From NCBI RefSeq assembly GCF_023015695.1, contig NZ_JALKAS010000002.1, positions 516,501 to 580,500 on the forward strand: 64,000 bases of DNA. Reading direction: 5' to 3'. Made by a program: the position numbers and the translations under genes. Numbering within the stretch: position 1 is the first letter of the stretch; each line of letters begins with the position of its first letter. The stretch comes from Jannaschia sp. S6380 (GTDB taxonomy: Bacteria > Pseudomonadota > Alphaproteobacteria > Rhodobacterales > Rhodobacteraceae). Positions 28,975-37,185 of this stretch are shown here, one piece after another. The notes beneath the pieces are model-generated. The model searched no databases. It was given only the letters and a program-made list of their open reading frames with translations, and was not told the origin of the DNA.

Positions 28975-30194
28975 CGGTGAACCTCGGGCCCGGTGCGGGC
29001 AAGCAGGATGAGCGCGAACGCCTTCAGCAGGAGCGGCAAACCCGCATAAAGCGCTGTAAGGGACCAAAGCGCGACCGCTCCGTTCGGTTCCCCGGGTTGG
29101 AATCCGGCCAGTTGCAGCGCCGGGAACAGCAGAATGGCCGCCAGCGCCAGCGTCGCCTTGTTGACGAAGGACCACAGCCCGAACCCGTCGGCCGCCGACG
29201 GCGCGATCGTCGCCATCCGCCGCGCGAACAGTGCCGGCAGCAGCGTCAGGTCGGCCCCCACGGCGGCGCCCGATGCGATGCAGACCACCGCGAACGGCCA
29301 GAGATCGCCCGCCCCCAGCGGCAGCGCGAAGGCGAAGGATGCAAGCGCCAGCGCCATGCCCATCATCAGGGCGCGGCGTGTCCCCCAGCGCGCCGCCGCC
29401 CGTGCCCAGAGCGGTGCGGCGAGCGCGGCCGACAGGAAGAACGTCAGCAGAAGGACGCCTTCCCATCCCGGTGCGGCCAGCCGGTCGGACACATAGAACA
29501 GGAAAAGCGTCGAGGTGACCGCCACCGGCGTCGCGTTGACCAGCGCGATCAACAGCAGGCGGCGCGCCGTCCCGTCGCGCAGCACCGCCCGCAGGCCGCC
29601 GGTGGCCGGTGGTGCCCCCGCGGCGGACCATTCCGGCGTCATCGCCGCCAGCGCCGCCAGCGCGGCCAGCGCGAAGAGCCCGGCGTAGATCGTGAACGGC
29701 TGCCCGGTCGCGGCAAGGATTGACGGTAGGGCCGCCGCCAGGCAGACGCCGAGTAGCGCCCCTGTTTCGCGCCACGACGCCACCCGCAGGTGGCCGTCGG
29801 TCACCGCGCCGGCCTTGGCGACGCCCTGCGCGTAGAAGCAGATCGTCAGGAAGGAGAATGTCGAGAACAGCGCCGCGAGCGACAGGGCGAACCACCAGAC
29901 CGCCGGCAGTTGCGGGGGCACGGCGAACAGCATCGCCATCGCCCCGGCCATGATCACGCCTGCGCACCAGACCATCAGCCCGCGTCGTGCGCGCGTCGTC
30001 TCGGCCAAGCGGCCCAGCAGCGGGTCCTGAACCACGTCGATCAGGCGCAGCACGAACAGCGCGACCGAAAGCTGCCGGAGGGTCACGCCATAGGTATCGA
30101 CGTAGAACTTGGGTGCATGGATGTAGATCGGAAGGCCGGCCGCCGCCAGGACGCCGGCGAAGACCGCGTATCGCGGCAGGCCGGCAAGCGTCAC
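28971..30194 (-). CDS. MFS transporter, GPH (MelB)-like
   Basis: 407 residues from a GTG that overlaps the DUF1365 stop (GTGA), leaving MTLAGLPRYAVFAG as N-terminus; the frame is open for another 26 codons but those lie inside DUF1365. About twelve transmembrane helices. Motifs such as LRLIDVVQDPLLGRLAE in loop 2-3 recall the GPH/MelB branch of the major facilitator superfamily. The substrate is unknown; a lipid or sterol-type compound fits the operon. Confidence 0.78.
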   Translation of the reverse strand: MTLAGLPRYAVFAGVLAAAGLPIYIHAPKFYVDTYGVTLRQLSVALFVLRLIDVVQDPLLGRLAETTRARRGLMVWCAGVIMAGAMAMLFAVPPQLPAVWWFALSLAALFSTFSFLTICFYAQGVAKAGAVTDGHLRVASWRETGALLGVCLAAALPSILAATGQPFTIYAGLFALAALAALAAMTPEWSAAGAPPATGGLRAVLRDGTARRLLLIALVNATPVAVTSTLFLFYVSDRLAAPGWEGVLLLTFFLSAALAAPLWARAAARWGTRRALMMGMALALASFAFALPLGAGDLWPFAVVCIASGAAVGADLTLLPALFARRMATIAPSAADGFGLWSFVNKATLALAAILLFPALQLAGFQPGEPNGAVALWSLTALYAGLPLLLKAFALILLARTGPEVHR

Positions 30195-30955
30195 CGTGAG
30201 ACCTCGGACGGGGGCGGGGCGGGCCGGCCGCGAAACGTCGCCCCGCGCCACCAGAGCCGGAGCGCCTGCCAATGGATCAGGCCCAGGACGCGGCGCGTGC
30301 CGAAGGGCCGGCGCAGCGCCGCACCGAGGATCGCCCGGTTCGTCAGCGGGCGGCGCGGGCCCGACAGCGTCGCCATCAGGCGGCCCCCCGGACTGCGATA
30401 GTCGATCCAGATCGCCAGGCGGTCGTCGCGGATGTCGAAGCGGAAGCGATAGCCCCCGGCCACGGGCTGGAACGGCGAGACATGCAGGATCTTGCGTGCG
30501 GCAAGCGTCGTTCCCGCGCCGATCGGCGCCAGGTCCGCGCTATGGCAAAGGTAGGAATGGCGGTCGCCATAGGTGTTGGTGACCTCCGCCACCACGGCAC
30601 GCAGGACGTCATCGCGGTCATGCACCAGCCAGAAGCTGACCGGGTTGAACGTGTGTCCCAGCACGCGCGGCTGCGCCAGCAACAGGATGCGCCCGGCGCG
30701 AAGGTCCGGCAGCTTTTCGGCCAGCATGTCATGCAGCCAGGCCACCCCGCGTCCGTCGCCCGGGGGGCCACCATGATCCCGGTCGCGCAGGCTGGCGAGG
30801 GCTGCACGATTTCGCCCGAACAGCCGGGGGAACGGGCCGCGGTCTTCGGGATCGAGGAGCACGTAGTCGACGCCATAGCGAAAGGCGTTCTCCACCCCTT
30901 CGGCCTTGCGGCCATGGAACGTCAGACCCGGCACATGGTCCAGGACACGGGTCAT
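30191..30955 (-). CDS. DUF1365 family protein
   Basis: 254 residues. I start at MTRVLDHVPGLTFHGR (30955), which overlaps the upstream stop by four bases. RVLGHTFNPVSFWLVHD and EVTNTYGDRHSYLC are DUF1365 hallmarks. In R. sphaeroides a DUF1365 protein (RSP1090) of the RpoE regulon is needed for the singlet-oxygen response that destroys ChrR. The same gene order here supports a like role. Its biochemical activity is not established. Confidence 0.88.
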   Translation of the reverse strand: MTRVLDHVPGLTFHGRKAEGVENAFRYGVDYVLLDPEDRGPFPRLFGRNRAALASLRDRDHGGPPGDGRGVAWLHDMLAEKLPDLRAGRILLLAQPRVLGHTFNPVSFWLVHDRDDVLRAVVAEVTNTYGDRHSYLCHSADLAPIGAGTTLAARKILHVSPFQPVAGGYRFRFDIRDDRLAIWIDYRSPGGRLMATLSGPRRPLTNRAILGAALRRPFGTRRVLGLIHWQALRLWWRGATFRGRPAPPPSEVSR

Positions 30956-32241
30956 TCCGCTGCGACGGCGAGGTGGGCGCGGCCGGCCATCCCCTCGGCC
31001 ACGTCGAGGGCGCTGACGAACCCGTCCTCGTGAAAGCCGTTCCGCATCCAGGCGCCGCAGAACCATGTGTTTGCCGTTCCGTTACGTTCGCGCAGCCGGC
31101 CGACGGCATCCAGCATGGCCAGGTCGTAGACCGGGTGACGGAAGGTCGTCCGGTCGTAGATCAACGCCTCCCGGATGGGATGCTGGGGGTTGAGGGTGGA
31201 GAAGATCGGATCCTCCGCCGGAATGGGCTGCAGCCGGTTCATCCAGTAGGTCAGGCCGATGCGGTCGGGGCGATCCGCCTGTTCGGCATAGTTCCAGGAC
31301 GCCCAGACCTTCCGGCGCCGGGGCATGACGGATTCGTCCGCATGCAGAACGGCCTCGTTCGATTGATAGCGCACCCGCGACAGCAGGGCCGTCTCCTCCT
31401 CGGTGGCGTCCGACAGCAGGGCGAGGCTATCGTCGGAATGGGTCGCCAATACGACGTCGTCGAACGCCTCCCACTCGCCACCGGTCATGCGCACCTCGGC
31501 ACCGCCCGGGACACGGCGTATGCCGGCCACGGGCGTGCCGGTGCGAAGGACGACGCTTTGCCGTCCGAGATGCGCCTGAAGGCGGCGGACATATTCCACC
31601 GATCCGCCCCGAACGGTGAACCAGTCGTGCTGTCCGGTGTGGCTGAGCAGCGCGTGGTTGCGGAAGAAGCGCACCATGGCCTGCGCCGGGAAATCCATCA
31701 CGTTCTGGCTGGGGGTGGACCAGATCGCGCCCGAGATCGGCCCGATATACCAGTCGCGGAACGTCTGCCCCATGCCGAGCCGATCAAGGAAGGCGCCAAG
31801 CGGCAGGTCCGGGTCGTTGGCGGCATCGGCGGCGCGGGCGTTGAAACGGAAGATGTCGCGCGTCATGCGCAGGAACCGGGGCGACAGCAGGTTGCGCCGC
31901 TGCGCGAACATCGTGTCCGCCGTCTGAAGCGAGTATTCCACGCGGCCCCCGCCCAGCGACGCCGCGAAGGACATGTCGCTGTCGGCGATGGGGACATCCA
32001 GGTCCTCGAACAGGCGCAACAGGTTCGGATAGTTGACCTTGTTGAAGACGATGAACCCGGTATCCACCGGCTGGTCGCCGCGTCGCCCGGCCAGGACGGT
32101 GCGTGCGTGCCCGCCCAAGCGCGGCTCGGCCTCGATCAGGGTGACGTGGTGATCGCCAGAAAGCGCGTGGGCGGCGGCCATGCCGCTTATGCCGCCGCCG
32201 ATGATCGCGACGCGGCTGAGTGTCTGTTTGTCGAAGGGCAC
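30952..32241 (-). CDS. NAD(P)/FAD-dependent oxidoreductase (RSP1091-like)
   Basis: 429 residues from GTG. The N-terminal Rossmann motif IGGGISGMAAAHAL, a GGHARTV segment and a C-terminal FCGAWM region are typical of amine-oxidase-like flavoproteins often labelled cyclopropane-fatty-acid-associated. In R. sphaeroides the homologous RSP1091, together with the DUF1365 protein, takes part in the RpoE/ChrR singlet-oxygen response. It leads the five-gene operon and is preceded by a candidate RpoE promoter. GTG is assigned because it follows the promoter by about 30 bases. Confidence 0.85.
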   Translation of the reverse strand: MPFDKQTLSRVAIIGGGISGMAAAHALSGDHHVTLIEAEPRLGGHARTVLAGRRGDQPVDTGFIVFNKVNYPNLLRLFEDLDVPIADSDMSFAASLGGGRVEYSLQTADTMFAQRRNLLSPRFLRMTRDIFRFNARAADAANDPDLPLGAFLDRLGMGQTFRDWYIGPISGAIWSTPSQNVMDFPAQAMVRFFRNHALLSHTGQHDWFTVRGGSVEYVRRLQAHLGRQSVVLRTGTPVAGIRRVPGGAEVRMTGGEWEAFDDVVLATHSDDSLALLSDATEEETALLSRVRYQSNEAVLHADESVMPRRRKVWASWNYAEQADRPDRIGLTYWMNRLQPIPAEDPIFSTLNPQHPIREALIYDRTTFRHPVYDLAMLDAVGRLRERNGTANTWFCGAWMRNGFHEDGFVSALDVAEGMAGRAHLAVAAE

Positions 32242-32277
32242 TGCTGTCTCTGTTTCCGTTCCGGGTTCGCTCTTGTG

Positions 32278-32307
32278 TCTCTACGGACCGGCCGGCCTCG
32301 CGGATCA
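32278..32307 (-). promoter_or_regulatory. Candidate RpoE (ECF11-type) promoter of the FAD-oxidoreductase operon
   Basis: Read on the minus strand: TGATCC (32307-32302), an 18-base spacer ending CCG, then TAGAGA (32283-32278). TGATCC is the -35 hallmark of RpoE/ChrR-controlled promoters in Rhodobacter. It is identical in layout to the rpoE promoter facing the other way. Confidence 0.7.
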
Positions 32308-32351
32308 GGATGCCGTCGTGGCGTCCCCTCCTCTCTACATGACACGAAAAC

Positions 32352-32381
32352 TGATCCGGACAACACGACGTTGCGTAGAGC
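32352..32381 (+). promoter_or_regulatory. Candidate autoregulated rpoE promoter
   Basis: TGATCC (32352-32357), an 18-base spacer ending GCG, then TAGAGC (32376-32381). A start about 7 bases later would leave a leader of roughly 43 bases before the rpoE ATG. Matches the divergent promoter in -35 sequence, spacing and the CGTAGAG -10 core. Confidence 0.7.
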
Positions 32382-32430
32382 CTGTGAACTTGAACCCGGG
32401 CAGTCCCGCCCTCAAGATGTCAGGCGATTG

Positions 32431-33063
32431 ATGAATGCGCTCGGTCTGAACCTTGCCGCCCCGCCGGAGATGCGCTTGGCCCCCAAACCCAAGGACGATG
32501 CCCGCTGGTCGGCCCTGCTGGTCGCGGTGGGTCGCGACCGCGACCGCGACGCGTTCGCCGAACTGTTCCGCCACTATGCCCCGCGGGTGAAGGCCTTCCT
32601 GATCCGGACGGGCCTGTCGCCCGCCATGGCCGAGGATTGCATGCAGGATGTCATGGTCACGCTCTGGCGCAAGGCGCATCAATACGATCCGGCGCGGGCG
32701 GGGGCGGCGACGTGGCTCTTCACCATCGCGCGGAATCGCAAGATCGACCTGATCCGCAGGACCCGCCGGCCCGAACCCGAGGATCTGCCCTGGGGGCCCG
32801 AGCCGGCGCCGGAACAGGCCGACGCGCTGGCCCTGCAACAGGAAACGGCGCGCCTGGCCCAAGCCATCGCGACCCTGCCGCCCAAGCAGCGCGACCTGGT
32901 GGAACGGGCCTATTTCGGCGATGCGACGCACAGCGAAATCGCCGCGGCGACGGGTTTGCCGCTTGGCACGATCAAGTCACGCATCCGGTTGGCGATCGAC
33001 CGGCTGCGTCATGCCATGCAGAACGAACGGCGCGATCTGCCGCGCCCCCACGACCGACATTGA
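32431..33063 (+). CDS. rpoE: ECF sigma factor RpoE (ECF11 group)
   Basis: 210 residues. Region 2 (AFAELFRHYAPRVKAFLI to GAATWLFTIARNRKIDLIRR, about 49-110) recognises the -10 element, and region 4 (LPPKQRDLVERAYFGDATHS to GTIKSRIRLAIDRL, about 150-195) the -35. It is paired with chrR 17 bases downstream, as in Rhodobacter, where RpoE drives the singlet-oxygen response. It is predicted to transcribe its own gene and the divergent operon. The ATG at 32431 is favoured by an AGG-containing site upstream. Confidence 0.93.
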   Translation: MNALGLNLAAPPEMRLAPKPKDDARWSALLVAVGRDRDRDAFAELFRHYAPRVKAFLIRTGLSPAMAEDCMQDVMVTLWRKAHQYDPARAGAATWLFTIARNRKIDLIRRTRRPEPEDLPWGPEPAPEQADALALQQETARLAQAIATLPPKQRDLVERAYFGDATHSEIAAATGLPLGTIKSRIRLAIDRLRHAMQNERRDLPRPHDRH

Positions 33064-33080
33064 ACGCGAGACGAACCAAG

Positions 33081-33725
33081 ATGATCCACCATCCCATCGG
33101 AGACGAGATGCTGCTGAACTACGCTGCCGGCCGGCTGCCGGCCGCGCAGGACCTGCTGGTGGCGACGGCGGTGTCGCTGGACGATGACGCCCGCGCGCGG
33201 CTTGGCGGGTTCGACGCGCTGGGCGGCATCCTCTTGGAGGATACGGGCGAGACCGAGATCGCGCCCGATGCGCTGGACGCGGTGATGGCACGGCTCGACG
33301 GGCCCGCCACGTCCGGGCGGGCCGCGTCATCGTCCGGTGCGGTGTTGCCGCAACCGTTGCGCGATGCCGTCGGCGGGGATCTGGAGGCGGTGCGCTGGCG
33401 CCCGGTGGGCATGGGCGTACGGCAATGCGTGATCGACCTGGGCGAAGACGACGGTGGCGTCGCGCGTCTGTTGTCGATCCCCGCGGGGCACGCGATGCCG
33501 GACCATGGCCATGGCGGTACGGAGTTCACACTGGTCCTGCAGGGGGCGTTCCTGGACGGCGACGCCCGGTTCGCCCGCGGCGACCTGGAGGTCGCGTCCG
33601 AGGCGGACGAACACACTCCGACCGCCGAGGCGGGCGAGGATTGCATCTGCCTCGTCGTCACCGACGCGCCGTTGCGGTTCTCGGGCTTTTTGCCGCGCAT
33701 CGCGCAGCGATTCCTCAAGATCTAG
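33081..33725 (+). CDS. chrR: ChrR family anti-sigma factor, HxxxCxxC motif absent
   Basis: 214 residues. Residues 1 to about 85 are the anti-sigma domain and about 95-200 the cupin-like domain. The cupin zinc ligands H142, H144, E148 and H178, and the C188/C190 pair (DCIC), match the R. sphaeroides protein. But the HxxxCxxC zinc motif of the anti-sigma domain is replaced: the equivalent positions are A30, D34 and A37 (ATAVSLDDDARAR). Only the N-terminal HH (3-4) remains. The anti-sigma zinc site therefore appears lost while the sensory domain is intact. It still ends the rpoE-chrR operon, 10 bases from convergent creA. Confidence 0.9.
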   Translation: MIHHPIGDEMLLNYAAGRLPAAQDLLVATAVSLDDDARARLGGFDALGGILLEDTGETEIAPDALDAVMARLDGPATSGRAASSSGAVLPQPLRDAVGGDLEAVRWRPVGMGVRQCVIDLGEDDGGVARLLSIPAGHAMPDHGHGGTEFTLVLQGAFLDGDARFARGDLEVASEADEHTPTAEAGEDCICLVVTDAPLRFSGFLPRIAQRFLKI

Positions 33726-33735
33726 GCGCCGGCCG

Positions 33736-34206
33736 CTAGTCCGTCGCCAGTTCTGCGCCGTAGAGCGGGACCGTCGATATCGACATCTTCGCCGACCCCT
33801 CGGTCAGTTCCTGCGCATGGACAAGATAGATCAACGTCTGGTTCGGCTGATCGAAGATCCGCTTGATGCGCAGCGATTTCAGGATGATCGACCGGCCTTC
33901 GCGGAACACCTGCTCGCCATCCTCCGACGTGTCGATGTCGCCCAGCCGGATCGGCCCGGTCTGGCGGCACGCGATCGACGCGTTCGACGGGTCCTCGAAC
34001 CAGTTGCCCTGGCTCAGCCGGTCGATCAGCGACCGCTCGAAATAGGCGATGTGGCAGGTGACGCCCTCGACCTTTGGGTCCTGGATGGCGTCGATGATGA
34101 TGTCGTTGCCGACCCAGTCGACCCCGACCTCGCCGACTTGTTCGGCATTGGCGGGCAGGGCGAGAAGGGCGGCGGCCAGTGCGGTGGCGAGCGTTGTGCG
34201 TGTCAT
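33736..34206 (-). CDS. creA: CreA family protein
   Basis: 156 residues with a signal peptide (LAAALLALPANA). GEVGVDWVGNDIIIDAIQDP and VEGVTCHIAYFERS are CreA signatures, and cysteines in VTCHI and ASIACRQ may form a periplasmic disulfide. Function unknown despite wide distribution. It is convergent with chrR and divergent from the dienelactone hydrolase. Confidence 0.92.
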   Translation of the reverse strand: MTRTTLATALAAALLALPANAEQVGEVGVDWVGNDIIIDAIQDPKVEGVTCHIAYFERSLIDRLSQGNWFEDPSNASIACRQTGPIRLGDIDTSEDGEQVFREGRSIILKSLRIKRIFDQPNQTLIYLVHAQELTEGSAKMSISTVPLYGAELATD

Positions 34207-34302
34207 GCGGTCAAACGCCGCGCCATGCGCCTTCGTTCCCTATGTCCCGCGCCGCTCCGTGCTAGCTTGCCGCGACGGCAATACCGCTCCGGAGGGACCA
34301 CG

Positions 34303-35190
34303 ATGACACGCATGACCGCCAAGGATTTCGACCAGGATCTGCTCGACCTCTACGACTTCTATGCGCATGGCAAGATATCGAAGCGCGAGTTCCTCGACCG
34401 CGCCGGCAAGTGGGCCGTCGGCGGCCTGACCGCGGTGGCGATTCTCCAGACGCTCAGCCCGAACTATGCCCTGGCGCAGCAGGTCGCCGAGGACGACGCC
34501 GACATCGCGGCCGAGGACATCACCTATGACAGCCCGAACGGCCACGGTTCCGTCAATGGTTATCTCGTGCGCCCCGCCACGACCGACGCGCCGCCCGCCG
34601 CCGTTCTGGTCGTGCACGAGAACCGGGGCCTCAACCCCTATATCCGCGATGTCGCGCGCCGCGTCGCCAAGGCCGGCTTCGTCGCGCTGGCGCCCGACGG
34701 GCTGACCTCGATGGGCGGATATCCCGGCAACGACGACGAGGGCCGCGAGATGCAGCGCCAAGTCGATGGCGAGAAGCTGATGAACGACTTCTTCGCCGGC
34801 TACGAATACCTCGCCGCGCTCGACGGCACCAATGGCCGCGTGGGCGCGACCGGTTTCTGCTACGGCGGCGGCGTGGTGAACGCGCTGGCCGTGGCCTATC
34901 CGGAGCTGTCGGCGGGCGTGCCATTCTACGGACGGCAGGCCGCCGCGTCGGACGTTCCGAAGATCGAGGCGCCGCTCCTGTTCCAATACGCGGCCCTCGA
35001 CAGCCGGATCAATTCCGGCTGGCCCGAGATGCAGCGCGCACTGGAGGAGAACGACAAGATCTACAAGGCCAACATCTGGCCCGACGTGAACCACGGCTTC
35101 CACAACGATACCACGCCCCGCTACGACGCGGCCGCCGCCGAAGCCGCGTGGGAGGATACGATCGCCTGGTTCCGCGTCTACCTCGCCTGA
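34303..35190 (+). CDS. Dienelactone hydrolase family protein (YghX-like)
   Basis: 295 residues. The N-terminus KISKREFLDRAGKWAVGG resembles a Tat/membrane anchor and is followed by LSPNYALAQ. The alpha/beta-hydrolase part has the cysteine nucleophile in GFCYGGG (about 186-192), an aspartate in AALDSRIN and a histidine in WPDVNHGFHN, the Cys-His-Asp triad of dienelactone hydrolases. GGAGGGACC precedes the ATG at 34303. It would hydrolyse a lactone or ester, probably in the periplasm. The substrate is unknown. Confidence 0.85.
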   Translation: MTRMTAKDFDQDLLDLYDFYAHGKISKREFLDRAGKWAVGGLTAVAILQTLSPNYALAQQVAEDDADIAAEDITYDSPNGHGSVNGYLVRPATTDAPPAAVLVVHENRGLNPYIRDVARRVAKAGFVALAPDGLTSMGGYPGNDDEGREMQRQVDGEKLMNDFFAGYEYLAALDGTNGRVGATGFCYGGGVVNALAVAYPELSAGVPFYGRQAAASDVPKIEAPLLFQYAALDSRINSGWPEMQRALEENDKIYKANIWPDVNHGFHNDTTPRYDAAAAEAAWEDTIAWFRVYLA

Positions 35191-35253
35191 CCCGTCGGCC
35201 CGGACGCCCGCATCCGGCTGGCATCCCCCGGCCGGGCGCGATAGGCGGCGCGG

Positions 35254-35916
35254 ATGGATGCCGCCGCCGCCTCGACCCCCTACGACCCGCCCGACGGGCC
35301 TATCCCGATCGTCCACCGCGACGAACACCTGATGGTCGTGGACAAGCCGCATGGCCTTCTGTCGGTGCCCGGACGCGGGCCGCATCTGGCGGATTGCCTG
35401 ATCGCGCGGCTTGCCATCGAGTTTCCCGAAGTGCTGCTCTGCCACCGCCTCGACCGCGACACGTCCGGCATCATGGTCTTCGCCCTGACCAAGGCGGCGC
35501 AGCGCAAGCTCGGCCGCATGTTCGAGGTCAAGCGCATCGCCAAGCGCTACGTCGCCCGCGTCTGGGGCGAGGTGGCGGAGGCCGAAGGCACGATCGACCT
35601 GCCACTGATCGTCGACTGGCCGAACCGCCCGCTGCAGCACGTCAACCACGAACGCGGCAAGAAGGCCGTCACCGACTGGAGGCGCATGGCGGTGGAAGAT
35701 GGGACGACCCGCATGCGCCTGATGCCGCGCACCGGGCGCAGCCACCAGCTGCGTGTCCACATGCTCTCCCTTGGCCACCCGATCTTGGGCGATCCATTCT
35801 ATGCCAACGGTCCGGCGGCCGATTTCCCGCGCATGATGCTGCATGCCGAGGGCTTGAAGTTCGAGCATCCGATCAGCGGCAAGGTCCTGCGGCTCGAGGC
35901 GCCCTGTCCGTTCTGA
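35254..35916 (+). CDS. RluA family pseudouridine synthase
   Basis: 220 residues. The catalytic motif HRLDRDTSGIMVFALTK holds the conserved aspartate, and GRSHQLRVHMLSLGHPILGD is motif III. It lacks an S4 RNA-binding domain, as RluA itself does. It modifies uridines in 23S rRNA and/or tRNA. The length equals that of RluA (about 219 in E. coli), but specificity cannot be assigned. Confidence 0.9.
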   Translation: MDAAAASTPYDPPDGPIPIVHRDEHLMVVDKPHGLLSVPGRGPHLADCLIARLAIEFPEVLLCHRLDRDTSGIMVFALTKAAQRKLGRMFEVKRIAKRYVARVWGEVAEAEGTIDLPLIVDWPNRPLQHVNHERGKKAVTDWRRMAVEDGTTRMRLMPRTGRSHQLRVHMLSLGHPILGDPFYANGPAADFPRMMLHAEGLKFEHPISGKVLRLEAPCPF

Positions 35917-36036
35917 CTGGTGCACGCCGTCCGGTCGCGACGCGCCGCCCCGGGGCGGACGCACGGACCTCGCTTCTTCCCCCCGGGCGCCCGCCGGACT
36001 AGACAGGCTCGACAGCAACTTGCCCGGGAGGCAGCC

Positions 36037-36690
36037 ATGAGCCTGCGCATCAATCAGACCGTTCCCGATTTCGAGGCCGAGACCAGCGAGGGCCCGATCC
36101 GCTTCCACGACTGGATCGGCGACAGCTGGGCGATCCTGTTCAGTCACCCCAAGGATTTCACGCCCGTCTGCACGACCGAATTCGGCGCCGTGGCGCAGCT
36201 GGATGCCGAGTGGAAGAAGCGCGGCGTCAAGGTGATCGGCATCTCGGTGGACGATGCCGACTCGCATCGCAGATGGAAGGGCGACATCGAGGGTTTCGGC
36301 GGGGCGAAGGCCGAGTTTCCGATCATCGCGGACGAGGGGCTGGACGTCTCCAAGGCCTACGACATGCTGCCGGAAGATGCGTATCTGCCCGATGGGCGCA
36401 CCCCGAACGACACCGCCACGGTCCGGTCGGTCTATATCATCGGGCCGGACAAGCAGTTGAAGCTGTCGATGACCTATCCGATGAATGTCGGCCGCAACTT
36501 CGCCGAGGTTCTGCGCGCCGTCGATGCGCTGCAGACGGCGGCGAAGCACGGGGTGGCCACCCCGGCGAACTGGGACCACGGCCGCGACGTGGTAATCCCC
36601 GCGACGGTCAGCGACGAGGACGCGAAGGCGAAATTCGGGGAGTTCACGACCCACTTCCCCTATCTTCGCACCACGAAGGACCCGAGCTGA
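36037..36690 (+). CDS. Peroxiredoxin, Prx6 (1-Cys) type
   Basis: 217 residues. The peroxidatic cysteine is in FTPVCTTE (about 46), DF is before it (SHPKDF), and the C-terminal arm (ANWDHGRDVVIPATV and FPYLRTTKDPS) is Prx6-like. There is no resolving cysteine in the usual 2-Cys position. It reduces H2O2 and alkyl hydroperoxides in the cytoplasm. GGGAGG lies 6-7 bases before the ATG at 36037. Confidence 0.93.
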   Translation: MSLRINQTVPDFEAETSEGPIRFHDWIGDSWAILFSHPKDFTPVCTTEFGAVAQLDAEWKKRGVKVIGISVDDADSHRRWKGDIEGFGGAKAEFPIIADEGLDVSKAYDMLPEDAYLPDGRTPNDTATVRSVYIIGPDKQLKLSMTYPMNVGRNFAEVLRAVDALQTAAKHGVATPANWDHGRDVVIPATVSDEDAKAKFGEFTTHFPYLRTTKDPS

Positions 36691-36714
36691 ACCGGCCCGA
36701 TTCCGACCCCTGAA

Positions 36715-36744
36715 ACGAAGAAGGGCCGCCCCAGCGGGCGGCCC
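36715..36744 (-). terminator. Terminator of rpmJ (minus strand)
   Basis: A 9-bp GC stem (36723-36731 with 36736-36744) and 4-base loop, followed on the minus strand by TTCTTCGTTTC. It lies just after the rpmJ stop and also separates it from the convergent peroxiredoxin gene. Confidence 0.75.
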
Positions 36745-36765
36745 ATCCTGCCGGATCAGCGCGGC

Positions 36766-36891
36766 TCAGCCCTGGCGGGCCTTGAACCGACGCTGGGTCT
36801 TGTTGATCACATAGACCCGTCCCTTGCGGCGCACGACACGGCAGTCGCGGTGACGGTTCTTGAGCGACCGGAGGGAATTGCGAACCTTCAT
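36766..36891 (-). CDS. rpmJ: 50S ribosomal protein L36
   Basis: 41 residues: [17 protein letters not shown], then [18 protein letters not shown]. It has a single cysteine, so it is the zinc-free (C-minus) form usual in this group. AGGAGAGC precedes the ATG. It lies 74 bases after tRNA-Val on the minus strand and is followed by a terminator. A longer open frame exists upstream, but it runs through the tRNA gene. Confidence 0.95.
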   Translation of the reverse strand: MKVRNSLRSLKNRHRDCRVVRRKGRVYVINKTQRRFKARQG

Positions 36892-36965
36892 GGCTGCTCT
36901 CCTATCATCGCGGCGCGCGGTGACGCCTCGGGTTGAACGCGTGCCCCGGCGAACGGGGCGGTGAA

Positions 36966-37040
36966 TGGTGGGCGATACTGGGATCGAACCAGTGACCCCT
37001 TCGATGTCAACGAAGTGCTCTACCGCTGAGCTAATCGCCC
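36966..37040 (-). tRNA. tRNA-Val (GAC)
   Basis: 75 nt including an encoded CCA. The acceptor stem GGGCGAT pairs with ATCGCCC, the anticodon arm is CTTCG-TTGACAT-CGAAG with anticodon GAC (valine), and the T loop has GGTTCGATCC. All arms fold. Confidence 0.96.
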
Positions 37041-37095
37041 CGTTGCGACTGACGACACAGGGCAACCCTGGCCCGCCCGGCGCATTGGTGCGCGG

Positions 37096-37124
37096 TGGAT
37101 AGTGTCTTTCACGATGGCGTGCAA
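37096..37124 (-). promoter_or_regulatory. Candidate promoter of tRNA-Val
   Basis: On the minus strand TTGCAC (37124-37119), a 17-base spacer and TATCCA (37101-37096), with a start near 37089, about 49 bases before the tRNA. It covers the first upstream ATG of the divergent amidohydrolase frame, which argues for that gene starting further in. Confidence 0.6.
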
Positions 37125-37185
37125 GGGGGCTTTCGAGAGTTTCGCCACTGGCATATCCTGCGCCCAAATGAGAGCGTCCCGCCCC

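Noticed and set aside
36766..37167. 133-codon minus-strand frame containing rpmJ
   Set aside because: The upstream part runs through tRNA-Val; only the last 41 codons are the L36 gene.
37102..37185. Earlier starts for the N-formylglutamate amidohydrolase
   Set aside because: They fall in the tRNA-Val promoter region and lengthen the protein beyond the usual N-terminus without a ribosome site.
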